Shown here piece by piece: positions 1 to 7,738 of a stretch of DNA of 27,867 bases. The position numbers were made by a program, and so were the translations under genes. Source of the stretch: Pseudomonadota bacterium (GTDB lineage Bacteria; Pseudomonadota; Gammaproteobacteria; Steroidobacterales; Steroidobacteraceae); NCBI GenBank assembly GCA_947454665.1, contig CANGMU010000005.1:1-27867 (forward strand). The letters are read 5' to 3'. Numbering within the stretch: the stretch's first letter is position 1; every line of letters starts with the position of its first letter. The notes beneath the pieces are model-generated. The model was not told the DNA's origin. It saw nothing but the letters and a program-made list of their open reading frames with translations, and did not search any database.

Positions 1-411
1 CGCATGTCGATCCAGTTCACGTCCTTCGGTTTCAAGCACGGCATCCCGGGTGATGCCGACTTCGTCTTCGACGCCCGTACGCTGCCCAACCCTTACTGGG
101 ACGCAGCGCTGCGCGGCCTCACCGGACGCGACGCCGACGTCGCGCGATTCCTCGAGCAGCACGAAGCCGTCGGGCGACTGCTCATGGACATCGAGCGCTT
201 CATCGAAGGCCGCATTCCCGAATACCACGCGAGCAACCGGCGCTACCTGACCGTCGCCGTGGGCTGCACCGGTGGACGCCACCGGTCGGTCTACCTCATC
301 GAACAGCTGGCGGCCCGCTTCGCGAGCAAGTACGGCGATGTGTCGGTCCGCCACTCGAACCTGCCCGCTTCGGACGAGGCCCCGACCACGGCCCCTACCG
401 CGAATTCGTGA
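1..411 (+). CDS. rapZ: RapZ C-terminal part (RNase adapter, 5' truncated by window)
   Basis: This is the carboxy-terminal domain of RapZ (YhbJ family). In enterobacteria RapZ binds the small RNA GlmZ and delivers it to RNase E, tuning glucosamine-6-phosphate synthase levels; many other bacteria have it next to PTS genes. The visible motifs are typical of the RNA-binding C-terminal domain: SFGFKHGIP at the left edge, FDARTLPNP, and the phosphate-binding-like GCTGGRHRSVY. The N-terminal P-loop domain lies outside the window, so the ATG at base 4 is internal, not the start. The gene ends in TGA at 409-411, overlapping the GTG start of zapE by three bases, which suggests translational coupling. 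The last dozen residues form a low-complexity Ala/Thr/Pro tail that looks disordered. Family assignment is firm; the role in this organism is by analogy. Confidence 0.93.
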   Translation, partial: RMSIQFTSFGFKHGIPGDADFVFDARTLPNPYWDAALRGLTGRDADVARFLEQHEAVGRLLMDIERFIEGRIPEYHASNRRYLTVAVGCTGGRHRSVYLIEQLAARFASKYGDVSVRHSNLPASDEAPTTAPTANS

Positions 412-1523
412 GCGCAGGCGAACGCGTCAAGGCCGCTTACCGGCGGCTGGTTCGCGAACGCGGGCTGGTTGCCGACGAAGGCCAGCATGCCGTGATCCTT
501 CACCTCGCGCGGCTGGCCGATGCGCTTGACAGCGCGCAGACTCCATCCGCGTTCCGCCGCCGTCTCGCAAGACGATTTGCCGGTCCTTTCGCGCTACCCG
601 CGCCGCGCGGCCTCTATCTCTGGGGCAAGGTGGGGCGGGGCAAGACCTGGCTGCTGGACCTATTCCTGGCTCAACTGCCGGCGGACCAGCGCGAGCGCAG
701 CCACTTCCACCATTTCATGCGCGATGTACATCGTGAGCTGGCCGCCCTCAGGCGCATTGAGCGACCGCTGGACCAGGTGGCGGCGGGTATCGCAGCGCGG
801 ACGCGCGTGCTCTGTCTCGACGAGCTGTATGTCGCGGACATCGGCGACGCGATGATCCTGCATGGGCTGTTCAATGCCTTGTTGCGCGAAGGTGTGGTCC
901 TGCTGACTTCCTCGAACTGGCCCCCGGATGCCCTGTATTCCGGCGGCCTGCAGCGAGAGCGTTTCCTGCCGGCGATTACCCTGCTGAAAGACCGACTGGA
1001 CGTGATCGAGCTGGCCGGCGGTACCGACTTCCGGCTGCGGCACTTCGAGCATGCGGACACCTACGTGCTCGATACGGCACCGGATGCGGCCGGGCAGCTT
1101 GCAGCGCTCTTTGATTCCCTCGCCGACGGCGCAGCGAACGAAGGGGGCAGCATGGCGGTGGATGGACGCCAGATCCCCGTGCTGCGGGCCGCGAGCGGTA
1201 TGGGCTGGTTCGACTTCAGCGCGCTCTGTGACGGACCGCGCAGCGCGCTGGATTACATCGAGATCGCCCGTGAACTGCATACCGTCTTCGTGACGGGCGT
1301 GCCGGTCCTGGATGCCTTGCGGGACGATGCAGCCCGCCGCTTCGTGACACTGGTCGACGAGTTCTACGACCGAGGCGTGAAACTGATACTGGGTGCCGCG
1401 GCTCCGCCGACGCAGCTGTACGTCGGGGATCGACTCGGCGCCGCCTTCGAACGGACGGCGAGCCGACTGATCGAAATGCGCAGCCGCGATTACCTCGCGC
1501 GCGAGCACCGCGCGACCGCCTGA
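408..1523 (+). CDS. zapE: ZapE, cell division AFG1-like ATPase
   Basis: A 371-residue AFG1/ZapE-family P-loop ATPase, close to the E. coli length of 375. In E. coli ZapE associates with the Z-ring and destabilises FtsZ polymers in an ATP-dependent way; mitochondrial AFG1 is a homologue. Walker A is GKVGRGKTW at about residues 73-81, Walker B is LCLDEL with the Asp-Glu pair at 138-139, and a sensor-1 Asn lies in TSSNWPPD near 170. The family motifs HFHHFM, GLQRERFLPAI, ARRFVTLVDEFYD and the C-terminal RLIEMRSRDYL are all present. The start is GTG at 408, inside the end of rapZ (GTGA overlap). No Shine-Dalgarno precedes it, fitting coupled translation. It converges on rarD with only four bases between the stop codons. 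Confidence 0.95.
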   Translation: MSAGERVKAAYRRLVRERGLVADEGQHAVILHLARLADALDSAQTPSAFRRRLARRFAGPFALPAPRGLYLWGKVGRGKTWLLDLFLAQLPADQRERSHFHHFMRDVHRELAALRRIERPLDQVAAGIAARTRVLCLDELYVADIGDAMILHGLFNALLREGVVLLTSSNWPPDALYSGGLQRERFLPAITLLKDRLDVIELAGGTDFRLRHFEHADTYVLDTAPDAAGQLAALFDSLADGAANEGGSMAVDGRQIPVLRAASGMGWFDFSALCDGPRSALDYIEIARELHTVFVTGVPVLDALRDDAARRFVTLVDEFYDRGVKLILGAAAPPTQLYVGDRLGAAFERTASRLIEMRSRDYLAREHRATA

Positions 1524-1527
1524 GCCC

Positions 1528-2421
1528 TCAGCGGGATCGCAGGCTGGAGCGGCGATAGCGCCACAGCGCATCCACCGAAAAGATTCCCAGGGCCGCCCAG
1601 ATCAGGCCGAAGGCAATCCAGCGTTCGGAACCGAAAGGCTCGTGGAAGAAAAACAGGCCCAGCAACAGGCCAACGGTCGGCGCGATGTACTGCAGGAAGC
1701 CGAGCATCGTCAGCGGGATATTGCGGGCGGCAACGGCAAACAGGACCAGCGGGACGGCGGTCACTGCTCCGCCCGCGACGAGCATGGCATCAAGCGATAA
1801 CGGCAGGTGCTGGAAGGCGCCCTCGCCCTGCCACGCGGACCACAGGATGTATCCGAAGGAAGGCGGCAGCATGAGCGTGCTTTCCAGCGCGAGGCCATGC
1901 ACGGCGTCGACGGGCGTCAGCTTGCGCACCAGCCCATAGCCCCCGAAAGTCAGCGCCAGCACGAGCGCGATGCCCGGCAACGCGCCCAGCTTGACCGCGA
2001 GCCAAGCCACGCCCGCGAAAGCCACGGCGACGGCCAGTCCCTGCAGCACATTCAACCGCTCACGCAGGAGGACGACGCCGAACAGGACGTTGGCCAACGG
2101 CGTGATGAAATACCCGAGGCTCGTGTCGATCACATGTCCGTTGTTGACGGCAGCGATATAGACCGCCCAGTTCACCGAGATCAGCGCGGAACTCAGGGCA
2201 AGCCGCGCCACGGTCGCCCGTGTCAGCCTGCGCCACCAGCCGATGTCGCCCTTCAACGCGAGATAGATCCAGACCGCCACGGCACACCAGGCGATTCGCT
2301 GTGCCAGCAGCTCGAAGGTGGGCAACGCCTGAAAGAGATGCCAGTAAAGGGGGAAAAGGCCCCAGATGAAATAAGCGGCGACGCCAGCCATATAGCCACG
2401 GCGTTGTGCAGGGGGACTCAT
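1528..2421 (-). CDS. rarD: RarD-type EamA family transporter
   Basis: A 297-residue inner-membrane protein of the EamA/drug-metabolite transporter superfamily, RarD subfamily (named for chloramphenicol sensitivity; substrate not well established). The hydropathy shows about ten membrane segments in two EamA repeats. Subfamily signatures include YFIWGLFPLYW near residue 17, the segment SVNWAVYIAAVNNGHV, SLGYFITPL, and LGFLQYIAPTVGLLLG in the second half, which all match the RarD pattern. A basic C-terminal tail (WRYRRSSLRSR) would lie in the cytoplasm. It is divergent from the dehydrogenase operon, with 66 bases between the two starts, and converges with zapE. The start ATG at 2421 precedes a short polar tail and the first helix, as expected. 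Confidence 0.9.
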   Translation of the reverse strand: MSPPAQRRGYMAGVAAYFIWGLFPLYWHLFQALPTFELLAQRIAWCAVAVWIYLALKGDIGWWRRLTRATVARLALSSALISVNWAVYIAAVNNGHVIDTSLGYFITPLANVLFGVVLLRERLNVLQGLAVAVAFAGVAWLAVKLGALPGIALVLALTFGGYGLVRKLTPVDAVHGLALESTLMLPPSFGYILWSAWQGEGAFQHLPLSLDAMLVAGGAVTAVPLVLFAVAARNIPLTMLGFLQYIAPTVGLLLGLFFFHEPFGSERWIAFGLIWAALGIFSVDALWRYRRSSLRSR

Positions 2422-2437
2422 GGCCGGATCCTACGCT

Positions 2438-2443
2438 TATAAT
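2438..2443 (+). promoter_or_regulatory. Candidate -10 box for the dehydrogenase operon
   Basis: A perfect TATAAT lies in the 66-base gap between rarD and the E1 alpha gene, 44-50 bases before the latter's start. I find no good -35 at 16-18 bases, so the assignment rests on the -10 match and location. The complementary strand reads TATAAG in the same place, so a weak promoter for rarD could overlap it. Confidence 0.45.
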
Positions 2444-2487
2444 CCGGTGGATTCAGGCCCGGCCCGCGACCGAGGCCCAACCAGGGA

Positions 2488-3579
2488 GTGCCGTTGAAGA
2501 ACGTCGCCGATTTCATCATCCGTTTCGGCCAATGGCTCGACACGGAAGGCAAGCCCACCAGGGCGCTCCCGGAGTTCGCGCAGGATCCTGGCGAGGTCGA
2601 GCGCATGTACCGGATGATGACGCTGTGCCGGCTGTTCGACGCCAAGGCCGTCAACCTCCAGCGCACCGGCCGGCTCGGCACCTATGCACCGTGCACCGGG
2701 CATGAAGCCACTCACGTCGGCGTTGGCGCGGCGATGCAACCCGAAGATGTCCTCTGCCCGGTCTACCGCGAATATGGCACGCAGCTGTGGCGCGGCGTGA
2801 CGCTCACCGAAATCCTCGTCTACTGGGGCGGTGATGAACGCGGCACCGACTTTGCCGGTCCACGCCAGGACTTCCCCTGGTGCGTCCCCATCGCCTCGCA
2901 GACACCGATCGCGGCAGGGGTCGCCATGGCCTTCAAGGTACGCGGCGAGCCGCGTTGCGCCGTGGCCTATATTGGTGACGGCGGCACTTCGGAGGGCGCG
3001 TTCTACGAAGCCATGAATGCAGCCGGCGCCCAGAAGCTGCCCGTGGTCTTCGTCGTCGTGAACAACGGTTGGGCCATCTCGGTGCCGGTCGCCGCGCAGA
3101 CCGCTGCACAGACACTCGCCCAGAAAGCCATCGCCGCCGGGATCCCCGGCGTGCAAGTGGACGGCAACGACGTGATCGGCGTGCGCGCCGTAATGGAAGA
3201 AGCGCTGGTCCGCGCACGGCGCGGTGGCGGCCCCACCGTCGTCGAAACCCTGACTTATCGACTGAGCGACCACACGACGGCCGACGATGCCACGCGCTAC
3301 CGGCCGGCAGGTGAGCTCGAGGCCGCCTGGCTCCGCGAGCCGCTGGTCCGCACGCGCCGTTACCTCGAATCGCTCGGCGCCTGGGACGATGCGCGCGAAC
3401 AGGCCCTGCGCAGCGACTGCGCCGCGCAGATCGACGCGGCGGTGCAGGCTTACCAGGCCACGCCGAAGGATTCGACCGACGCGATGTTCGACCACCTCTT
3501 CGCGAATCCGCCCGAAGCACTCGAAGAGCAGAAAGACACCGCACGACGCTGGGCCGCACCGCGCGGCACGGGGCACTGA
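2488..3579 (+). CDS. pdhA: Pyruvate (2-oxoacid) dehydrogenase E1 component, alpha subunit
   Basis: The alpha subunit of a heterotetrameric thiamine-diphosphate E1 decarboxylase, which decarboxylates a 2-oxoacid and passes the acyl group to the lipoyl arm of E2. The thiamine-binding signature runs from GDG at about 163-165 to NN at 192-193, the usual spacing. The loop YRLSDHTTADD near 258-267 matches the conserved loop that is phosphorylated in mitochondrial enzymes. Pyruvate or branched-chain 2-oxoacids are both possible substrates; PDH is the more usual annotation for this operon. Start choice is uncertain: GTG at 2488 directly abuts the purine run AGGGAG (2483-2488), whereas TTG at 2494 has that run five bases upstream, giving 361 residues. 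E1 beta starts three bases after the stop. Confidence 0.92.
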   Translation: MPLKNVADFIIRFGQWLDTEGKPTRALPEFAQDPGEVERMYRMMTLCRLFDAKAVNLQRTGRLGTYAPCTGHEATHVGVGAAMQPEDVLCPVYREYGTQLWRGVTLTEILVYWGGDERGTDFAGPRQDFPWCVPIASQTPIAAGVAMAFKVRGEPRCAVAYIGDGGTSEGAFYEAMNAAGAQKLPVVFVVVNNGWAISVPVAAQTAAQTLAQKAIAAGIPGVQVDGNDVIGVRAVMEEALVRARRGGGPTVVETLTYRLSDHTTADDATRYRPAGELEAAWLREPLVRTRRYLESLGAWDDAREQALRSDCAAQIDAAVQAYQATPKDSTDAMFDHLFANPPEALEEQKDTARRWAAPRGTGH

Positions 3580-3582
3580 TCC

Positions 3583-4560
3583 ATGGCGAAGGTCACGCTC
3601 GTCGAAGCCGTCAACATGGCGCTCGCCTGGGAGATGGCCAACGACCCGGATGTCGTGCTGCTCGGCGAGGACATCGGCCGTAACGGCGGTGTGTTCCGGG
3701 CCACCGTCGGCCTGCAGGAGCGTTTCGGCCCGCTGCGCGTGCAGGATTCCACGCTGGCCGAGGGCGCGATCGCCGGCATGGCGGTGGGCATGGCCTCGCA
3801 GGGCCTCAAGCCTGTGGCCGAGATCCAGTTCATGGGTTTTCTCTACCCGGCGCTGGACCAGATCGGCAACCACATGGCCCGCATGCGAAACCGCACGCGC
3901 GGCCGGCTGACGATGCCGATCGTCATGCGCATGCCCCATGGCGGCGGCATCCATGCGCCGGAGCACCACTCGGAAAGCCTCGAGACGCTGCTCTGCCACC
4001 ACGCAGGATTGCGCGTGCTCTGTCCCTCGTCACCGGCTCGTGCGTATGGCCTGCTGCTGGCCGCGATCCGCGACCCGGATCCTGTGATGTTCCTGGAACC
4101 CACGCGGCTCTACCGGATGGCGAAACAGGAAGTGCTCGACGATGGCCTCGCGCTGCCCCTCGACCGCGCTTTCCGGCTGCGCGAGGGCGAGGACGTCACC
4201 GTCGTCACCTGGGGCGCGATGACGCACGACGTGATGCGTGCCGCGGAACAGCTATCTCTCGAGAAGATCGGCTGCGACGTGATCGACCTCGCCTCCCTGT
4301 CGCCGATAGACCATGACACCGTGCTCGACTCGGTGGCACGCACGGGTCGGCTGGTGATCGTGCACGAGGCCGCCCGTCACTGTGGCGTCGGCGCGGAAGT
4401 GGCCGCCACGGTCGCCGAGCGCGGACTTCACGACCTGCTCGCGCCGGTCCGTCGCATCACCGGATACGATACGGTGATGCCCTACTTCAAGCTCGAGCAT
4501 GACTACATCCCGAGCGTCGCCCGCATCGTGGATGGCATCCGCGAAACCGCCCGGACCTGA
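3583..4560 (+). CDS. pdhB: Pyruvate (2-oxoacid) dehydrogenase E1 component, beta subunit
   Basis: A 325-residue transketolase-like pyrimidine-binding plus C-terminal domain protein, the partner of the preceding alpha subunit. Recognisable family motifs are LLGEDIGRNGGVFRAT (about 26-41), the DSTLAEGAIAGMAVGMA block with the Glu that activates thiamine diphosphate near residue 60, QFMGFLYPALDQI, GGGIHAPEHHSES and the C-terminal RITGYDTVMPYFKLEHDYIP. Length is normal for the family (325-340). It begins three bases after the E1 alpha stop, and its own stop TGA overlaps the purine run that serves as the ribosome-binding site of the E2 gene. The 2-oxoacid specificity cannot be read from the motifs alone. 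Confidence 0.94.
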   Translation: MAKVTLVEAVNMALAWEMANDPDVVLLGEDIGRNGGVFRATVGLQERFGPLRVQDSTLAEGAIAGMAVGMASQGLKPVAEIQFMGFLYPALDQIGNHMARMRNRTRGRLTMPIVMRMPHGGGIHAPEHHSESLETLLCHHAGLRVLCPSSPARAYGLLLAAIRDPDPVMFLEPTRLYRMAKQEVLDDGLALPLDRAFRLREGEDVTVVTWGAMTHDVMRAAEQLSLEKIGCDVIDLASLSPIDHDTVLDSVARTGRLVIVHEAARHCGVGAEVAATVAERGLHDLLAPVRRITGYDTVMPYFKLEHDYIPSVARIVDGIRETART

Positions 4561-4568
4561 GGAAAGCC

Positions 4569-5759
4569 ATGTCCCGATTCAATCTCCCGGACCTGGGCGA
4601 AGGTCTGCAGGAAGCCGAGATCGTCCGCTGGCATGTCGCCGTCGGGGACCGCGTCGCGGTCGACCAGCCGATGGTGGCGATGGAAACGGCCAAGGCTGTC
4701 GTCGAAGTGCCCTCGCCGGTGGCAGGAGTCGTTTCGGCGCTGTACGGCAAGCCTGGCGACACGGTCGCCACCGGTGCGCCACTGGTCGACTTCCGGCTCG
4801 ATGACGAAGCCCCCGCAGCGGCCACCACCGCGGTGACGACCGCCTCCGGTGGCGTCGTGGGCCATATGCCGACGAGTGACGAGGAACTGCATGAGCCGGC
4901 GCTGCCGCGCAGTGCGGCTGGCGCCCCGGGGCGCCGAAGGCGTGCGCTGCCCGCCGCCCGCGATCTGGCACGCCGTTCGGGCGTGGATATCGAGACGCTT
5001 GCCGGCACCGGTCGCGACGGACTGGTCACCGTGGACGACGTACAGGCCGCCATGGTCCGCGCCGAACCGGGTGCGCAGGTCGCAACCACGACACCAACGC
5101 GCAGCCCGGCAGGTGGTGCTGAAGGCGAACTTGAAGTGCTGCGCAGCCTGCGCCGGGCGATGGCGCAGAGCATGTCGCTGGCCCGTGACAACGTCATGGA
5201 GTGCACCGTCTGCGACGACGCGGACATCGAGCACTGGGAATCGGGCAACGACTACACCTCGCGCCTGTTGCGCGCCATCGCAGCGGGTTGCCGTGCGGAG
5301 CCAGGTCTCAACTCGTGGTTCGACGCCACCTCACAGGGCCGTCGCCTGTTCCACCACATCGACGTCGGCATCGCCGTCGACACGCCGGATGGCCTGCTGG
5401 TGCCAGTCATCCGCGACGTGGGCAACCGCTCTTCCGCCGAACTGCGCGCGGACATCAACCGGCTGAAGGTCGGCGCGCGGGACCGCAGCCTGCCGGCTTC
5501 GGACCTGCGTGACTTCACCTTCATGCTGTCGAACTTCGGCGTGATGGCCGGTCGATACGCGACGCCGGTCGTGGTGCCGCCCGCCGTGGCCATCCTCGGC
5601 GCGGGCAAGGTCTCGCGCGATGTGGTGGCCGTCGGGGACAAGATCGAGATCCACCGCCGCATGCCGCTGTCCTTGACCTTCGACCACCGCTGCGTGACGG
5701 GCGGTGAGGCCGTCCGCCTGTTGGGAGCGGTCATCAAGGATCTTGAACTGCGCTCATGA
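4569..5759 (+). CDS. pdhC: Dihydrolipoamide acyltransferase (E2) of the dehydrogenase complex
   Basis: A 396-residue E2 core protein that transfers the acyl group from lipoate to coenzyme A. It has one lipoyl domain (about 1-77) with the lipoylated lysine at 42 in METAKAVVEV, an Ala/Thr-rich linker, an E1/E3-binding domain (about 126-161, ALPAARDLARRSG to DDVQAAM), a second linker, and the catalytic CAT domain from about 188 to the end. The catalytic histidine lies in FDHRCVTGGEA near residue 373; the Asp usual in the DHRxxDG motif is Thr here. The Shine-Dalgarno GAGGA (4559-4563) overlaps the E1 beta stop, five bases before ATG. No E3 (lpd) gene follows, so E3 must be encoded elsewhere. Confidence 0.93.
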   Translation: MSRFNLPDLGEGLQEAEIVRWHVAVGDRVAVDQPMVAMETAKAVVEVPSPVAGVVSALYGKPGDTVATGAPLVDFRLDDEAPAAATTAVTTASGGVVGHMPTSDEELHEPALPRSAAGAPGRRRRALPAARDLARRSGVDIETLAGTGRDGLVTVDDVQAAMVRAEPGAQVATTTPTRSPAGGAEGELEVLRSLRRAMAQSMSLARDNVMECTVCDDADIEHWESGNDYTSRLLRAIAAGCRAEPGLNSWFDATSQGRRLFHHIDVGIAVDTPDGLLVPVIRDVGNRSSAELRADINRLKVGARDRSLPASDLRDFTFMLSNFGVMAGRYATPVVVPPAVAILGAGKVSRDVVAVGDKIEIHRRMPLSLTFDHRCVTGGEAVRLLGAVIKDLELRS

Positions 5760-5843
5760 GCCGCGACGCCGACCTCGTCCCTTGATCCGCGCAAGGTGCG
5801 TTAACATCGCTGACCTTTCCGCGTGCCCAGCAGGAGTTCCCCA

Positions 5844-6593
5844 GTGACCGGCAAGCTCGTCCTCCTCCGCCATGGCCAGAGTGTCTGGAACGTCGCCAAC
5901 CTGTTCACCGGCTGGACCGATGTCGACCTTTCCGACCAGGGCCGCGAGGAAGCGGCCTCGGCGGGCCGTGAACTGCTCAAGACGAGCATCGCCTTCGACT
6001 ACTGCTACACGTCGGTGCTAAAGCGCGCGATCCGCACGCTGAACATCGCGCTCGACGAAATGGACCGGCTTTGGCTGCCGGTCGAAAAGACCTGGCGCCT
6101 GAACGAGCGCCACTACGGCGCGCTGCAGGGCCTCGACAAGGCGCAGACGGTGGAACGCCACGGCGATGCGCAGGTGAAGATCTGGCGCCGCAGCTATGAC
6201 ATCCCGCCGCCCCCGCTGGATCCTTCGGACGAGCGTCACCCGAAGCACGACCCGCGCTACGCGGGCGTCGACGCGGCGCTGCTGCCAGGCACGGAGTCGC
6301 TGAAGGACACGCTCGCGCGCGTGCTGCCGTTGTGGAACGAGAGCATCGCGCCGCGCCTCAAGACAGGCCAGAACGTGCTGGTGGCCGCGCATGGAAACAG
6401 CCTGCGCGCCATGGTGAAGATGCTCGACAACGTCTCCGAGAAGGACATCACCGAGCTGAACATCCCGACCGGCGTACCGCTGCTCTACGACCTGGACGCG
6501 GACCTGAAGCCGATCTCCAGCCGTTATCTGGGTGATCCGACTGCCATCGCGGCCGCGGCCGAGGCCGTGCGCCGCCAGACGGAAAAGAAGTAA
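5844..6593 (+). CDS. gpmA: 2,3-bisphosphoglycerate-dependent phosphoglycerate mutase
   Basis: The cofactor-dependent phosphoglycerate mutase of glycolysis/gluconeogenesis, interconverting 3- and 2-phosphoglycerate. The phosphohistidine motif LLRHGQSVWN places the catalytic His at residue 10; the second His is in AAHGNSLRAM, and LNERHYGALQGLDK supplies the acid/base Glu. With the GTG start at 5844 the protein is 249 residues, matching E. coli GpmA (250), and CAGGAG at 5831-5836 sits seven bases upstream. An in-frame GTG at 5823 would add seven residues, but lacks this spacing. It follows the E2 gene by 84 bases and could be partly cotranscribed. It converges on the RraB-domain gene, with a shared hairpin between them. 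Confidence 0.96.
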   Translation: MTGKLVLLRHGQSVWNVANLFTGWTDVDLSDQGREEAASAGRELLKTSIAFDYCYTSVLKRAIRTLNIALDEMDRLWLPVEKTWRLNERHYGALQGLDKAQTVERHGDAQVKIWRRSYDIPPPPLDPSDERHPKHDPRYAGVDAALLPGTESLKDTLARVLPLWNESIAPRLKTGQNVLVAAHGNSLRAMVKMLDNVSEKDITELNIPTGVPLLYDLDADLKPISSRYLGDPTAIAAAAEAVRRQTEKK

Positions 6594-6595
6594 GC

Positions 6596-6634
6596 CAGGA
6601 CGCGATCCGGAGTCAGATCTTCCGGATCGTCCTG
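6596..6634. terminator. Bidirectional terminator hairpin between gpmA and the RraB-domain gene
   Basis: A 16-base arm (6596-6611, CAGGACGCGATCCGGA) pairs with a 14-base arm (6621-6634, TCCGGATCGTCCTG), giving 14 base pairs with a two-base bulge and a nine-base loop. It starts three bases after the gpmA stop and covers the last codons of the convergent gene. On the minus strand it is followed by a pyrimidine-rich stretch (TTACTTCTTTTCC); on the plus strand there is no U-run. Confidence 0.7.
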
Positions 6635-7041
6635 CTGTTCGGACCGCCGCTCACGGCCCAGCCGTCGTAGCGGCCGTCCTTCTCCTCGACCATCGCGCGG
6701 AACCGCCGCGTGCGTTCCGACATCTGCTCGACGACAAGCCGCATCGTGGCGCTGGCGTGCAGGCTGTAGCGCTCGCCCTCGTCTTCCTTGCGGTAGTCGA
6801 TGGCATAACCTTCAGGCTCCAACTGCGCAGCGATGTCCTTGCAGGTCGCCTCGTCGGGCAGGTCGAAGAAGAAATCCACCGGATGCGCGTCAAAGGGCGA
6901 CACGCCAGCCTTGCGCAGCTGTGCGATGAATCGGGCGTCCCAGTCATCCTCGCGCGGCTTCGACACGCGGCGGAACTGCGACACGATGCGGAACAGGGAC
7001 ATCGCGGCCAGCGCGACGAGTACGGCCATAAACCAGTTCAT
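6613..7041 (-). CDS. Membrane-anchored RraB-domain protein (RNase E inhibitor-like)
   Basis: A 142-residue protein with one N-terminal membrane segment (about residues 3-20, hydrophobic from WFMAVLVALAAMSLF), a basic linker, then a soluble alpha/beta domain that I read as RraB-like. Supporting features are FFDLPDEATCKDIAAQLEPEGY, the doubly charged central part, VVEQMSERTRRF and the RYDGW motif near the end, which matches the YDGWG of E. coli RraB. RraB inhibits RNase E by binding it; E. coli RraB has no membrane anchor and a long acidic tail, which is missing here. The assignment is from motif recognition and moderately secure. ATG at 7041 overlaps the comB stop (ATGA), and the gene is the last of the minus-strand cluster. 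Confidence 0.7.
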   Translation of the reverse strand: MNWFMAVLVALAAMSLFRIVSQFRRVSKPREDDWDARFIAQLRKAGVSPFDAHPVDFFFDLPDEATCKDIAAQLEPEGYAIDYRKEDEGERYSLHASATMRLVVEQMSERTRRFRAMVEEKDGRYDGWAVSGGPNSRTIRKI

Positions 7042-7733
7042 GCGACGGTCCTCTCCTCAAGCCAGGGCAACGCGCCGTCGCGGCCCTGCAGTTCCAATGC
7101 GAATTCAAACCGACCCAACGCCAGGCAATGCGCGAAATCGTCCTCCGGCGCCCAGGTGGCTTCCGGGTCGAAGAACTTCTGCGCCGAGGGCGCTGCACGC
7201 AGTCTCGCCTCGACACCAGCCGTATCATAAGGGCTGCCCCGCAGCAGCGCCTCGAGCCATTCGGCGCAGACGTCGTCCTCTTCCGTGCGCATTCTGGCCT
7301 CGCTGCCCATCCGCACGAGCGTGACGGCCTGCGGCGCCAGCTTCTGGATGTAACGCGCCGTCGCCGGCGCGTTCACGAGTGCGGCGGACAACACGACCTC
7401 GGCGTTGCGTGCACCGGTCAGCCCCTGCGTGCCGGCATGCGTGGTCTGGATGATCGTCCGGCCCGACAGCGCCATGGCCGCCGTTTCGGACGGTGAATTG
7501 CCGACGTCGAAACCGGGCAGCTTCCTGGCGAACCGCTCGCCGAACAGCAGCCAGTCGGGATGCTGCGCCTTGAGCGCGCGGGCCTGCTCGACTTCCGCAA
7601 TCGGGATGACGCGCGCCACGCCACGTGAAAAGGCGTAGCACTGCAGCGAAGACGCCCGGAAGACATCGATGACGACCGTGACGCCACGCGCCTCAACGGC
7701 ACCGGCAACATGATCGGTGACGTGGACCTGCAC
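7038..7733 (-). CDS. comB: ComB-family 2-phosphosulfolactate phosphatase-like protein
   Basis: A 231-residue member of the ComB family, founded by the Mg-dependent 2-phosphosulfolactate phosphatase of archaeal coenzyme M synthesis. Motifs are VVIDVFRASS near residue 20, LFGERFARKLPGFDVGNSPSE around 62-82 and the segment IIQTTHAGTQGL (about 94-105), in the usual order. A gammaproteobacterium is not expected to make coenzyme M, so the true substrate is unknown; sulfolactate metabolism or an unrelated phosphoester are possibilities. The start is GTG at 7733, five bases after the decarboxylase stop, with GAGG some ten bases upstream. It overlaps the next gene by four bases. The tight packing suggests cotranscription with the decarboxylase, but no established pathway links them. 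Confidence 0.82.
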   Translation of the reverse strand: MQVHVTDHVAGAVEARGVTVVIDVFRASSLQCYAFSRGVARVIPIAEVEQARALKAQHPDWLLFGERFARKLPGFDVGNSPSETAAMALSGRTIIQTTHAGTQGLTGARNAEVVLSAALVNAPATARYIQKLAPQAVTLVRMGSEARMRTEEDDVCAEWLEALLRGSPYDTAGVEARLRAAPSAQKFFDPEATWAPEDDFAHCLALGRFEFALELQGRDGALPWLEERTVA

Positions 7734-7738
7734 GCGCT

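Noticed and set aside
2437..4002. 521-codon minus-strand frame opposite the E1 genes
   Set aside because: Antisense shadow of two clearly homologous genes in GC-rich DNA; composition is Arg/His/Gly-rich with no domain.
5782..5807. TTGATC and TAACAT as a gpmA promoter
   Set aside because: The spacer is only 14 bases, and neither hexamer is strong enough to overcome that.
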